Below, piece after piece: positions 26,226 to 40,256 of a stretch of DNA of 64,000 nt. The stretch is from Apium graveolens (lineage: Eukaryota > Streptophyta > Magnoliopsida > Apiales > Apiaceae): NCBI RefSeq assembly GCF_009905375.1, contig NW_027417524.1, forward strand, positions 83,676 to 147,675. The letters are read 5' to 3'. A model generated the notes under the pieces. It was given only the letters and a program-made list of their open reading frames with translations. It did not search any database and was not told the DNA's origin. How positions within the stretch are numbered: the stretch's first letter is position 1; every line of letters starts with the position of its first letter. Position numbers and translations under genes: made by a program.

Positions 26226-29009
26226 AGGTGGTAAAAGGATGTCAAATTTGATGTATATGATGTTAACATGTTAATTGCTATATATATGGTGGAACGTGAC
26301 TCTTATAGGGTGCAAAGTGACTCTAATATGGTGAAACGTGACTTACCTGGTTGATTAGAACCAAAATGTGGAACAATATTGACTTATATGAAAGTGGAAC
26401 TAAAAGGTGGTAAAAGATATCAAATTGGATGTATATGATGTTAGCATGTTAATTATACAAATATATGGTAGAAAGTGACTATTATAGGACGCAAAGTGAC
26501 TCTAATATGGTGGAAAGTGACTTACATGGTTGATTAGAGCCAAAATGTAGAACAAAATTAACTTGTATGAAAGTGGCATTAATAGGTGGTTAAATAATGT
26601 CAAATAGGATGTTCATAATGTTAACATGTTAATTGTACAATTATATGGTGGAAATTGACACTTATAGGGTGCAAAGTGACTCTAATATGGTGGAAAATGA
26701 CTTACATTGGTTGATTAGAGCCAAAATGTGGAACAAAATTAACTTGTATGAAAGTGGCATTGATAGGTGGTAAAAGGATGTCAAATTGGATGTATATGAT
26801 GTTAACATTTTAATTGCTATATTTATGGTGGAAAATAACTCTTATAAGGTGCAAAATTACTCTAATATGGCAAAACGTGACTTACATGGTCGATTAGAGT
26901 CAAAATGTGGAACAATATTGACTCATATGAAAGTGGAACTAAGAGGTGGTAAAAGATGTCAAATTGGATGTATATGATGTTAGCATGTTAATTGTACAAA
27001 TATATGGTAGAAAGTGACTATTATAAGGTGCAAATTGACTCTAATATGGTGGAAAGTGACTTACATGGTTGATTAGACCCAAAATGTAGAACAAAATTAA
27101 CTTGTATGAAAGTGGCATTAATAGGTGGTAAAATGATGTCAAATTGGATGTATATGATGTTAAGATGTTAATTGTACAAATATATGGTGGAAATTGACAC
27201 TTATAGGGTGCAAAGTGACTCTAATATGGTGAAAAATGACTTACATGGTTGATTAGAGCCAAAATGTGGAAGAAAATTAACTTGTATGAAAGTGGCATTA
27301 ATAGGTGGTAAAAGGATGTCAAATTGGATGTATATGATGTTCACATGTTAATTGCTATATTTATGGTGGAAAATAACTCTTATAAGGTGCAAAATGACTC
27401 TAATATGGTGAAACGTGACTTACATGGTTGATTAGAACCAAAATGTGGAACAATATTGACTTATATGAAAGTGGAACTAAGAGGTGGTAAAAGATGTCAA
27501 AGTGGATGTATATGATGTTAGCATGTTAATTATACAAATATATGATGGAAAGTGACTATTATAGGGTGCAAAGTGACTCTAATATTGTGGAAAGTGACTT
27601 ACATGGTTGATTAGAGCCAAAATGTAGAACAAAATTAACTTGTATGAAAGTGGAATTAATAGGTGGTAAAATGATGTCAAATTGGATGTATATGATGTTA
27701 AGATGTTAATTGTACAAATATATGGTGGAAATTGACACTTATAGGGTGCAAAGTGACTCTAATATGGTGAAAAATGACTTACATGGTTAATTAGAACCAA
27801 AATGTGGAAGAAAATTAACTTGTATGAAAGTGGCATTAATAGGTGGTAAAAGGATGTCAAATTGGATTATATGATGTTCACATTTTAATTGCTATATTTA
27901 TGGTGGAAAATAACTCTTATAAGTTGCAAAATGACTCTAATATGGTGAAACGTGACATACATGGTTGATTAGAACCAAAATGTGGAACAATATTGACTTA
28001 TATGAAAGTGGAACTAAGAGGTGGTAAAAGATGTCAAATTGGATGTATATGATGTTCACATGTTAATTAACAAATATATGGTGGAAATTGACACTTATAT
28101 GGTGCAAAGTGACTCTAATATGGTGAAAAATAACTTACATGGTTGATTAGAGCCAAAATGTGGAACAAAATTAACTTGTATGAAAGTGGCATTAATAGGT
28201 GGTAAAAGGATGTCAAATTGGATATATATGATGTTCACATGTTAATTATACAAATATATGGTGGAAAGTGACTATTATTGGGTGCAAACTGACTCTAATA
28301 TTGTGGAAAGTGACTTACATGGTTGATTAGAGCCAAAATGTAGAACAAAATTAACTTGTATGAAAGTGGCATTAATAGGTGGTAAAATCACGTCAAATTG
28401 GATGTATATGATGTTAACATGATAATTGTACAAATATATGGTGGCAATTGACACTTATAGGGTTCAAAGTGACTCTAATATGCTGAAAAATGACTTACAT
28501 GGTTGATTAGAGCCAAAATGTGGAACAAAATTAACTTGTATGAAAGTGGCATTAATAGGTGGTAAAAGGATGTCAAATTGGATGTATATGATGTTCACAT
28601 GTTAATTGTACAGATATATGGTGGCAATTGACACTTATAGGGTGCAAAGTGACTCTAATATGGTGGAAAGTGACTTACATGGTTGATTAGAGCCAAAATG
28701 TAGAACAAAATTAACTTGTATGAAAGTGGCATTAATAGGTGGTAAAATGAAGTCAAATTGGATGTATATGATGTTAGCATGTTAATTGTACAGATATATG
28801 GTGGAAATTGACACTTATAGGGTGCAAAGTGACTCTAATATGGTGAAAAATGATTTACATGATTGATTAGAGCCAATTGTGGAAGAAAATTAAATTGTAT
28901 GAAAGTGGCATTAATAGGTGGTAAAAGGATGTCAAATTGGATGTATATGATGTTAACATGTAAATTGTTATATATATGGTGGAAAGTGACCCTTATATTG
29001 TGCAAAGTG

Positions 29010-29090
29010 ACTCTAATATGGTGAAATGTGACGTAAAGTGACTCTAATATAGAGAAAAATGACTTACATTATTGATTAGAGCCAAATGTG
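29010..29090 (+). repeat. Monomer with internal crossover joint
   Basis: Near 29030 the box region reads GAAATGTGACGTAAAGTGACTC: the third GTGAC box of one monomer is joined to the second box of another, so the 21-bp box motif occurs one extra time and monomer phase is shifted. The next monomer repeats the unusual CTAATATAGA variant (about 29045 and 29222). This looks like misaligned exchange between 21-bp subrepeats. Confidence 0.6.
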
Positions 29091-32000
29091 GAAAAAATTA
29101 ACTTGTATGAAAGTGGCATTAATAGGTGGTAAAATGAAGTAAAATTGGATGTATATGATGTTAACATGTTAATTGTACAGATATATGGTGGAAATTGAGA
29201 CTTATAGGGTGCAAAGTGACTCTAATATAGAAAAAATGACTTACATTATTGATTAGAGCCAAATGTGGAAAAAATTAACTTGTATGAAAGTGGCATTAAT
29301 AGGTGGTAAAAGGATGTCAAATTGGATGTATATGATGTTAACATGTTAATTGCTATATATATGGTGAAAAGTAACTCTTATAGGGTGCAAAGTGACTCTA
29401 ATATGGTGAAACGTGACTTAAATGGTTGATTAAAACCAAAATGTGGAACAATATTGACTTGTATGAAAGTGGAACAAAGAGGTGGTAAAAGGATGTCAAA
29501 TTGGATGTATATGATGTTCACATTTTAATTGTTATATTTATGGTGGAAAATAACTCTTATAAGGTGCAAAATGACTCTAATATGGTGAAACGTGACTTAC
29601 ATGGTTGATTAGAGCCAAAATATGGAACAATATTTACTTATATGAAAGTGGAACTAAGAGGTGGTAAAAGATGTCAAATTGGATGTATATGATTTTCACA
29701 TGTTAATTATACAAATATATGGTGGAAAGTAACTATTATAGGGTGCAAAGTGACTCTAATATGGTGAAAAATGACTTACATGGTTGATTAAAGCCAAAAT
29801 GTAGAACAAAATTAACTTGTATGAAAGTGGCATTAATAGGTGGTAAAATGACGTCAAATTGGATGTATATGATGTTAACATGTTAATTGTACAAATATAT
29901 GGTGGCAATTGACACTTATAGGGTGCAAAGTGACTCTAATATGCTGAAAAATGACTTACATGGATGATTAGAGCCAAAATGTGGAACAAAATTAAATTGT
30001 ATGAAAGTGGCATTAATAGGTGGTAAAAGGATGTCAAATTGGATGTATATGATGTTCACATGTTAATTGCTATATTTATGGTGGAAAATAACTCTTATAA
30101 GGTGCAAAATGAATCTAATATGGTGAAACGTGACTTACATGGTTGATTAGAGCCAAACTATGGAACAATATTGACTTATATGAAAGTGGAACTAAGAGGT
30201 GGTAAAAGATGTCAAATTGGATGTATATAATGTTCACATGTTAATTATACAAATATATGGTGGAAAGTGACTATTATAGGGGGCAAAGTGACTCTAATAT
30301 GGTGGAAAGTGACTTACATGGTTGATTAGAGCCAAAATGTAGAACAAAATTAACTTGTATGAAAGTGGCATTAATAGGTGGTAAAATAAAGTCAAATTGG
30401 ATGTATATGATGTTAACATGTTAATTGTACAGATATATGGTGGAAATTGACACTTATAGGGTGCAAAGTGACTCTAATATGCTGAAAAATGACTTACATG
30501 ATTGATTAGAGCCAAATGTGGAAAAAAATTAACTTGTATGAAAGTGGCATTAATAGGTGGTAAAAGGATGTCAAATTGGATATATATGATGTTAACATGT
30601 TAATTGCTATATATATGGTGGAAAGTGACTCTTATAGGGTGCAAAGTGACTCTAATATGGTGAAACATGACTTACATGGTTGATTAGAACCAAAATGTGG
30701 AACAATATTGACTTATATGAAAGTGGAACTAAGAGGTGGTAAAATATATCAAATTGGATGTATACGATGTTAGCATGTTAATTATACAAATATATGGTGT
30801 AAAGTGACTATTATAGGTTGCAAAGTGACTCTAATATGGTGGAAAGTGACTTACATGGTTGATTAGAGCCAAAATGTAGAACAATATTAACTTGTATGAA
30901 AGTGGCATTAATAGTTGGTAGAATATTGTCAAATTGGATGTATATGATGTTAACATGTTAATTGTACAAATATATGGTGGAAATTGACACTTATAGGGTG
31001 CAAAGTGACTCTAATATGGTGAAAAATGATTTACTTGATTGATCAGAGCCAAATGTGGAAGAACATTAACTTGTATGAAAGTGGCATTAATAGGTGGTAA
31101 AAGGATGTCAAACTGGATGTATAGGATGTTAAAATGTTAAATGTTATATATACGGTGGAAAGTGACTCTTATAGGGTGCAAAGTCACTCTAATATGGTGA
31201 AACGTGACTTACATGGTGGATTAGAACCAAAATGTGGAACAATATTGACTTATATGAAAGTGGAACTAAGAGGTGGTAAAAGATGTCAAATTGGATGTAT
31301 ATGATGTTAGCATGTTAATTATACAAATATATGGTGGAAAGTGACTATTATAGGGTGCAAAGTGACTCTAATATTGTGGAAAGTGACTTACATGGTTGAT
31401 TAGGGCCAAAATATATAACAAAATTAACTTGTATGAAAGTGGCATTAATAGGTGGTAAAAGGATGTCAAATTGGATGTATATGATGTTCACATGTTAATT
31501 GCTATATATATGGTGGTAAGTGACTCTTATAGGGTGCAAAGTAACTCCAATATGGTGAAACGTGACTTAAATGGTTGATTAGAACCAAAATGTGGAACAA
31601 TATTGACTTGTATGAAAGTGGAACTAAGAGGTGGTAAAAGGATGTCAAATTGGATGTATATGATGTTAACATGTTAATTATACAAATATATGGTTGAAAG
31701 TGACTATTATAGGGTGCAAAGTGACTCTAATATTGTGGAAAGTGACTTACATGGTTGATTAGAGCAAAAATGTAGAACAAAATTAACTTGTATGAAAGTG
31801 GCATTACTAGGTGGTAAAATGATGTCAAATTGGATGTATATGATGTTCACATGTTAATTATACAAATATATGGTGGAAAGTGACTATTATAGGGTGCAAA
31901 GTGACTCTAATATTGTGGAAAGTGACTTACATGGTTGATTAGAGCCAAAATGTAGAACAAAATTAACTTGTATGAAAGTGGCATTAATAGGTGGTAAAAT

Positions 32001-32609
32001 GATGTCAAATTGGATGTATATGATGTTAACATGTTAATTGTACAAATATATGGTGGAAATTGACACTTATAGGGTGCAAAGTGACTCTAATATGGTGAAA
32101 AATGACTTACATGATTGATTAGAGCCAAATGTGGAAGAAAATTAACTTGTATGAAAGTGGCAGTAATAGGTGATAAAAGGATGTCAAATTGGATGTATAT
32201 GATATTAACATGTTAATTGCTATATATATGGTAGAAAGTGACTCTTATAGGGTACAAAGTGACACTAATATGGTGAAACGTGACTTGCATGGTTGATTAG
32301 AACCAAAATGTGGAACAATACTGACTTATATGAAAGTGTAAACAAGAGGTGGTAAAAGATGTCAAATTGGATGTATATGATGTTTGCATATTAATTGTAC
32401 AAATTTATGGTGGAAATTGACACTTATAGGGTGCAAAATGACTCTAATATGGTGAAAAATGACTTACATAGTTGATTAGAGCCAAAATGTAGAACAAAAT
32501 TAACTTTTATGAAAGTGGCATTAATAGGTGGTAAAATCACGTCAAATTGGATGTATATGATGTTAACATGTTAATTGTACAAATATATGGTGGCAATTGA
32601 CACTTATAG

Positions 32610-32640
32610 GGTGCAAAGTGACACAATTAACTTGTATGAA
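32610..32640 (+). repeat. Monomer with ~58-bp internal deletion
   Basis: At 32621 the sequence passes directly from GGGTGCAAAGTGAC to ACAATTAACTTGTATG, skipping the third box and the GATTAGAGCC block. The intact version is seen at about 4547-4612. The joint lies at short shared AC sequence. Confidence 0.7.
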
Positions 32641-35600
32641 AGTGGCATTAATAGGTGGTAAAAGGATGTCAAATTAGATGTATATGATGTTCACATGTTA
32701 ATTGCTATATTTATGGTGGAAAATAACTCTTATAAGGTGCAAAATGACTTTAATATGGTGAAACGTGACTTACATGGTTGATTAGAGCCAAAATGTGGAA
32801 CAATATTGACTTATATGAAAGTGGAACTAAGAGGTGGTAAAAGATGTCTAATTGGATGTATATGATGTTCACATCTTAATTATACAAATATATGGTGGAA
32901 AGTGACTATTATAGGGTGCAAAGTGACTCTAATATGGTGGAAAGTGACTTACATGGTTGATTAGAGCCAAAATGTAGAACAAATAATTTTTATGAAAGTG
33001 GCATTAATAGGTGGCAAAATGATTTCAAATTGGATGTATATGATGTTAACATGTTAATTGTACAGATATATGGTGGAAATTGACACTTATAGGGTGCAAA
33101 GTGACTCTAATATGGTGAAAAATGACTTACATGATTGATTAGAGCCAAATGTGGAAAAAAATTAACTTGTATGAAGGTGGCATTAATAGGTGGTAAAAGG
33201 ATGTCAAATTGGATGTATATGATGTTAACATGTTAATTGCTATATATATGGTGGAAAGTGACTCTTATAGGGTGCAAAGTGACTCTAATATGGTGAAACG
33301 TGACTTACATGGTTGATTAGAACCAAAATGTGGAACAATATTGACTTATTTGAAAGTGGAACTAAGAGGTGGTAAAAGATGTCAAATTGGATGTATATGA
33401 TGTTAGCATGTTAATTATACAAATATATGGTGGAAAGTGACTATTATAGGGTGCAACGTGACTCTAATATGGTAGAAAGTGACTTACATGGTTGATTAGA
33501 GCCAAAATGTAGAACAATATTTACTTGTATGAAAGTGCCATTAATAGTTTGTAAAATAATGTCAAATTGGATGTATATGATGTTAACATGTTAATTGTAC
33601 AAGTATATGGTGGAAATTGACACTTATAGGGTCCAAAGTGACTCTAATATGGTGAAAAATGATTTACATAATTGATTAGAGCCAAATGTAGGAGTAAATT
33701 AATTTGTATGAAAGTGGCATTAATAGGTGGTAAAAGGATGTCAAATTGGATGTATATAATGTTAACATGTTAATTGTTATATATATGGTGGAAAGTGACT
33801 CTTATAGGGTGCAAACTGACTCTAATATGGTGAAACGTGACTTACATGGTGGATTAGAACCAAAATGTGGAACAATATTGACTTATATGAAAGTGGAACT
33901 AAGAGGTGGTAAAAGATGTTAAATTGGATGTATATGATGTTAGCATGTTAATTGTACAAATTTATGGTGGAAATTGACACTTATAGGGTGCAAAATGACT
34001 CTAATATGGTGAAAAATGACTTACATGGTTGATTAGAGCCTAAATGTAGAACAAAATTAACTTGTATGAAAGTAGCATTAATACGTGGAAAAATGATGTC
34101 AAATTGGACGTATATAATGTTAACATGTTAATTGTACAATTATATGGTGGAAATTGACACTTATAGGGTGCAAAGTGACTCTAATTTGGTGAAAAATGAC
34201 TTACATGGTTGATTAGAGCCAAAATGTGGAAGAAAATTAAGTTGTATAAAAGTGGCATTAATAAGTGGTAAAAGGAGGTAAAATTGGATGTATATGGTAT
34301 TAACATGTTAATTGCTATATATATGGTGGAAAGTGACTCTTATAGGGTGCAAAGTGACTCTAATATGGTTGAACGTGACTTACATGGTTGATTAAAACCA
34401 AAATGTGGAACAATATTGACTTATAAGAAAGTGGAACTAAGAGGTGGTAAAAGATGTCAAATTGGATGTATATAATGTTAGCATGTTAATTGTACAAATA
34501 TATGGTGGAAATTGACACTTATAGGGTGCAAATTCACTCTAATATGGTGATAAATGACTTACATGGTTGATTAGAGACAAAATGTGGAACAAAATTAACT
34601 TGTATGAAAGTGGCATTAATAGGTGGTAAAAGGATGTCAAATTGGATGTATATGATGTTCACATGTTAATTGCTATATATATGGTGGTAAGTGACTCTTA
34701 TAGGGTGCAAAGTGACTCTAATATGGTGAAACGTGACTTAAATGGTTGATTAGAACCAAAATGTGGAACAATATTGACTTGTATGAAAGTGGAACTAAAA
34801 GGTGGTAAAAGGATGTCAAATTGGATGTATATGATGTTAGCATGTTAATTATACAAATATATGGTGGAAAGTGACTATTAAAGGGTGCAAAGTGACTCTA
34901 ATATTGTGGAAAGTGACTTACATGGTTGATTAGAGCCAAAATGTAGAACAAAATTAACTTGTATGAAAGTGGCATTAATAGGTGGTAAAATGATGTCAAA
35001 TTGGATGTATATGATGTTCACATGTTAATTGTACAAATATATGGTGGAAATTGAAACTTATAGGGTGCAAAGTGACTCTAATATGGTGAAAAATGACTTA
35101 CATGATTGATTAGAGCCAGATGTGGAAGAAAATTAACTTGTATGAACAGTAATAGGTGGTAAAAGGATGTCAAATTGGATGTATATGATGTTAACATGTT
35201 AATTGCTATATATATGGTGGAAAGTGACTCTTATAGTGTGCAAAGTGACTCTAATATGGTGAAACGTGACTTGCATGGTTGATTAGAACCAAAATGTGGA
35301 ACAATATTGACTTATATGAAAGTGGAACTAAGAGGTGGTAAAAGATGTCAAATTGGATTTATATGATGTTAGCATGTTAATTGTACAAAATTATGGTGGA
35401 AATTAACACTTGTAGGGTGCAAAATTACTCTAATAAGGTGAAAAATGACTTACAAGGTTGATTAGAGCCAAAATATAGAACAAATTAACTTGTATGAAAG
35501 TGGCATTAATAGCTGGTAAAATCAAGTCAAATTGGATGTATATGATGTTAACATGTTAATTATACAAATATATGGTGGCAATTGACACTTATAGGGTGCA

Positions 35601-36157
35601 AAGTGACTCTAATATGCTGAAAAATGACTTACATGGTTGATTAGAGCCAAAATGTGGAAAAAAATTAACTTGTATGAAAGTGGCATTAATAGGTGGTAAA
35701 AAGATGTCAAATTGGATGTATATGATGTTCATATGTTAATTGCTATATTTATGGTGGAAAATAACTCTTATAAGGTGCAAAATGACTCTAATATGGTGAA
35801 ACGTGACTTACATGGTTGATTAGAGCCAAAATGTGGAACAATATTGACTTATATGAAAGTGGAACTAAGAGGAGGTAAAAGATGTCAAATTGGATGTATA
35901 TGATGTTCACATGTTAATTATACAAATATATGGTGGAAAGTGACTATTATAGGGTGCAAAGTGACGCTAATATGGTGGAAAGTGACTTACATGGTTGATT
36001 AGAGCCAAAATGTTGAACAAAATTAACTTATATGAAAGTGGCATTAATAGGTGGTAAAATGATTTCAAATTGGATGTATATGATGTTAACATGTTAATTG
36101 TACAGATATATGGCGGAAATTGACACTTCTAGGGTGCAAAGTGACTCTAATATGGTG

Positions 36158-36206
36158 AAAAATGACTTACATGAATTAGCAAAAAAAAAAAAAAATGACT
36201 TACATG
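36158..36206 (+). mobile_element. Poly(A) micro-insertion with 16-bp target-site-like duplication
   Basis: The monomer sequence AAAAATGACTTACATG occurs at 36158-36173 and again at 36191-36206. Between them lie AATTAGC and ten A's, making an unbroken run of 15 A's at 36181-36195. A poly(A) tract flanked by a 10-20 bp direct repeat starting at A-rich DNA is the mark of target-primed reverse transcription by a LINE-type machinery. Here only a tail seems to have been copied. The alternative is replication slippage with A-run expansion; the non-satellite AATTAGC argues mildly against it. Confidence 0.55.
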
Positions 36207-37172
36207 GTTGATTAGAGCCAAATGTGGAAAAAATTAACTTGTATGAAAGTGGCATTAATAGGTGGTAAAAGGATGTCAAATTGGATATATTTGATGTTAA
36301 CATGTCAATTGCTATATATATGGTGGAAAGTGACTCTTATAGGGTGCAAAGTGACTCTAATATGGTGAAACGTGACTTACATGGTTGATTAGAACCAAAA
36401 TGTGGAACAATATTGACTTATATGAAAGTGGAACTAAGAGGTGGTAAAAGATGTCAAATTGGATGTATATGATGTTAGCATGTTAATTATACAAATATAT
36501 GGTGGAAAGTGACTCTTATAGGGTGCAAAGTGACTCTAATATGGTGGAAAGTGACTTACATGGTTGATTAGAGCCAAAATGTAGAACAATATTAACTTGT
36601 ATGAAAGTGGCATTAATAGCTGGTAAAATCACGTCAAATTGGATGTATATGATGTTAACATGTTAATTATACAAATATATGGTGGCAATTGACACTTATA
36701 GGGTGCAAAGTGACTCTAATATGCTGAAAAATAACTTACATGGTTGATTAGAGCCAAAATGTGGAACAAAATTAACTTGTATGAAAGTGGCATTAATAGG
36801 TGGTAAAAGGATGTCAAATTGGATGTATATGATGTTCACATGTTAATTGCTATATTTATGGTGGAAAATAACTCTTATAAGGTGCAAAATGACTCTAATA
36901 TGGTGAAACGTGACTTACATGGTTGATTAGAGCCAAAATATGGAACAATATTGACTTATATGAAAGTGGAACTAAGAGGAGGTAAAAGATGTCAAATTGG
37001 ATATATATGATGTTCACATGTTAATTATACAAATATATGGTGGAAAGTGACTATTATAGGGTGCAAAGTGACTCTAATATGGTGGAAAGTGACTTACATG
37101 GTTGATTAGAGCCAAAATGTAGAACAAAATTAACTTACATGAAAGTGGCATTAATAGGTGGTAAAATGATTT

Positions 37173-37228
37173 CAAATTGGATGTATATGATGTTAACATG
37201 TTAATTGTACTCATATACATCCAATTTG
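37173..37228. other. Head-to-head inversion joint of satellite arrays
   Basis: Forward monomers end at 37210 (…TTAATTGTAC) and reversed monomers begin at 37211 (TCATATACATCC…). The joint creates a perfect 18-bp inverted repeat (37173-37190 with 37211-37228) around a 20-nt loop that contains the monomer dyad. The joint is a clean satellite-satellite junction with no foreign DNA. The forward monomer is cut about 50 bp after its start. Confidence 0.9.
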
Positions 37229-40200
37229 ACATCCTTTTACCAGCTCTTAGTTCAACTTTCATACAAGTCAATATTGTTCCACATTTTGGTTTTAATCAAC
37301 CATTTAAGTCATGTTTCACCATATTAGAGATACTTTGCACCCTATAAGAGTCACTTACCACCATATATATAGCAATTAACATGTGAACATCATATACATC
37401 CAATTTGACATCCTTTTACCACCTATTAATGCCACTTTCATACAAGTTAATTTTGTTCTACATTTTGGCTCTAATCAACCATGTAAGTCACTTTCCACCA
37501 TATTAGAGTAACTTTGCACCCTATAATAGTCACTTTCCACCATATATTTGTATAATTAACATGCTAACATCATATACATCCAATTTGACATCTTTTACCA
37601 CCTCTTAGTTCAACTTTCATACAAGTCAATATTGTTCCACATTTAGTTCTAATCAACCATGTAAGTCACGTTTCACCATATTAGAGTTACTTTGCACCCT
37701 ATAAGAGTCACGTTCCACCATATATATAGCAATTAACATGTTAACATCATATACATCCAATTTGACATCCTTTTACCACCTATTAATGCCACTTTAATAC
37801 AAGTTAATTTTGTTCTACATTTTGGCTCTAATCAACCAGGTAAGTCACTTTCCACCATATTAGAGTCACTTTGCACCCTATAATAGTCACTTTCCACCAT
37901 ATATTTGTATAATTAACATGTCAACATCATATACATCCAATTTGACATCTTTTACCACCTCTTAGTTCCACTTTCATATAAGTCAATATTGTTCCACATT
38001 TTGGTTCTAATCAACCATGTAAGTCACGTTTCACCATATTAGAGTCATTTTGCACCTAATAAGAGTTATTTTTCACCATAAATATAGCAATTAACATGTG
38101 AACATCATATACATCCAATTGGACATCGTTTTACCACCTATTAATGCCACTTTCATACAAGTTAATTTTGTTCCACATTTTGGCTCTAATCAACCATGTA
38201 AGTCATTTTTCAGCATATTAGAGTCACTTTGCACCCTATAAGTGTCAATTTCCACCATATATTTGTACAATTAACATGTTAACATCATATACATCCAATT
38301 TGACGTGATTTTACCACCTATTAATGCCACTTTCATACAAGTTAATTTTTTTCCACATTTGGCTCTAATCAATCATGTAAGTCATTTTTCACCATATTAG
38401 AGTCACTTTGCACCCTATAAGTGTCAATTTCCATCATATATTTCTCCAATTAACATGTTAACATCATATACATCCAATTTGACATCATTTTACCACCTAT
38501 TAATGCCACTTTCATACAAGTTAATTTTGTTCTACATTTTGGCTCTAATCAACCATGTATGTCACTTTCCACCATATTAGAGTCACTTTGCACTCTATAA
38601 TAGTCACTTTCCACCATATATTTGTATAATTAACATGTTAACATCATATACATCCAATTTGACATCCTTTTACCACCTCTTAGTTCCACTTTCATACAAG
38701 TCAATATTGTTCCACATTTTGGTTCTAATCAACCATTTAAGTCACGTTTCACCATATTAGAGTCAATTTGCATCCTATAAGAATCACTTACCACTATATA
38801 TATAGCAATTAACATGTGAACATCATATACATCCAATTTGACATCCTTTTACCAACGATTAATGCCAGTTTCATACAAGTTAATTTTGTTCCACATTTTG
38901 GCTCTAATCAACGATGTAAGTCATTTTTCACCATATTAGAGTCACTTTGCACCCTATAAGTGGCAATTTCCATCAGATATTTGTATAATTATCATGCTAA
39001 CATCATACACATCCAATTTGACATCATTTTACCACCTCTTAGTTCCACTTTCAAACAAGTCAATATTGTGCCACATTTTGGTTCTAATCAACCATTTAAG
39101 TCACGTTTCACCATATTAGAGTCACTTTGCACCCTATAAGAGTCACTTACCACCATATATATAGCAATTAACATGTGAACATCATATACATCCAATTTGA
39201 CATCCTTTTACCACCTATTAATGCCACTTTCATACAAGTTAATTTTGTTCCACATTTTGGCTCTAATCAACCATGTAAGTCATTTATCTCCATATTAGAG
39301 TCACTTTGCACCTTATAAGTGTCAATTTCCACCATATATTTGTACAATTAACATGCTAACATCATATACATCCAATTTGACATCTTTTACCACTTCTTAG
39401 TTCCACTTTCATATAAGTCAATATTGTTTCATATTTTGGTTCTAATCAACCATGTAAGTCACGTTTCACCATATTAGAGTCACTTTGCACCCTATAAGAG
39501 TCACTTACCACCATATATATAGCAATTAACATGTGAAAATCATATACATCCAATTTGACATCCTTTTTCCACCAATTAATGCTACTTTAATACAAGTTAA
39601 TTTTGTTCCACATTTTGGCTCTAATCAACCATGTAAGTCATTTTTCACTATATTAGAGTCACTTTGCACCCTATAAGTGGAAATTTCCACCATATATTTG
39701 TAAAATTAACACGCTAACATAATATACATCCAATTCGACATATTTACCACCTCTTAGTTCCACTTTCTTACAAGTCAATATTGTTCCACATTTTGGTTCT
39801 AATAACCCAAGTAAGTCACGTTCAACCATATTAGAGTCACTTTGCACCCTATAAGAGTAACTTTCCACCATATATATAGCAATCAACATTTTAACACCAT
39901 ATACATTAAATTTGACATTCTTTTACCACCTATTAATGCCACTTTCATACAAGTTAATTTTCTTCCACATTTTGGCACTAATCAACCATGTAAGTCATTT
40001 TTCACCATATTATAGTCACTTTGCACCCTATAAGTGTCAATTTCCACCATATATTTGTACAATTAACATCTTAACATCATATACATCTAATTTGACGGCA
40101 TTTTGCCACCTATTAATGCCACGTTCATACAAGTTAATTTTGTTCTACATTTTGACTCTAATCAACCACGTAAGTCACTTTCCACAATATTAGAGTCACT

Positions 40201-40256
40201 TTGCACCCTATAATAGTCACTTTCCACCATATATTTGTATAATTAACATGCTAACA
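37211..40256 (-). repeat. 3046-bp (17-monomer) block, copy 1
   Basis: Rare variants recur 3046 bp later: TTACCAGCTCTTAG at about 37238 and 40284, and TATTAGAGATACTTTG at about 37323 and 40369. Its left edge coincides with the inversion joint, so the block boundary and the inversion breakpoint are the same place. Confidence 0.82.

Larger units (their letters stand above)
23360..37210 (+). repeat. Satellite array B, forward orientation
   Basis: Same monomer family and orientation as array A, about 77 monomers, with more divergence between neighbours and no block as long or clean as the 4.12-kb repeats. It opens with an 8-monomer tandem duplication, contains monomers with internal deletions near 29030 and 32621, a roughly 6-monomer repeat (the variant ATAGCTGGTAAAATC at about 35509 and 36616), and a poly(A) insertion near 36180. 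It ends abruptly at an orientation switch. No genes are seen. Confidence 0.93.
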
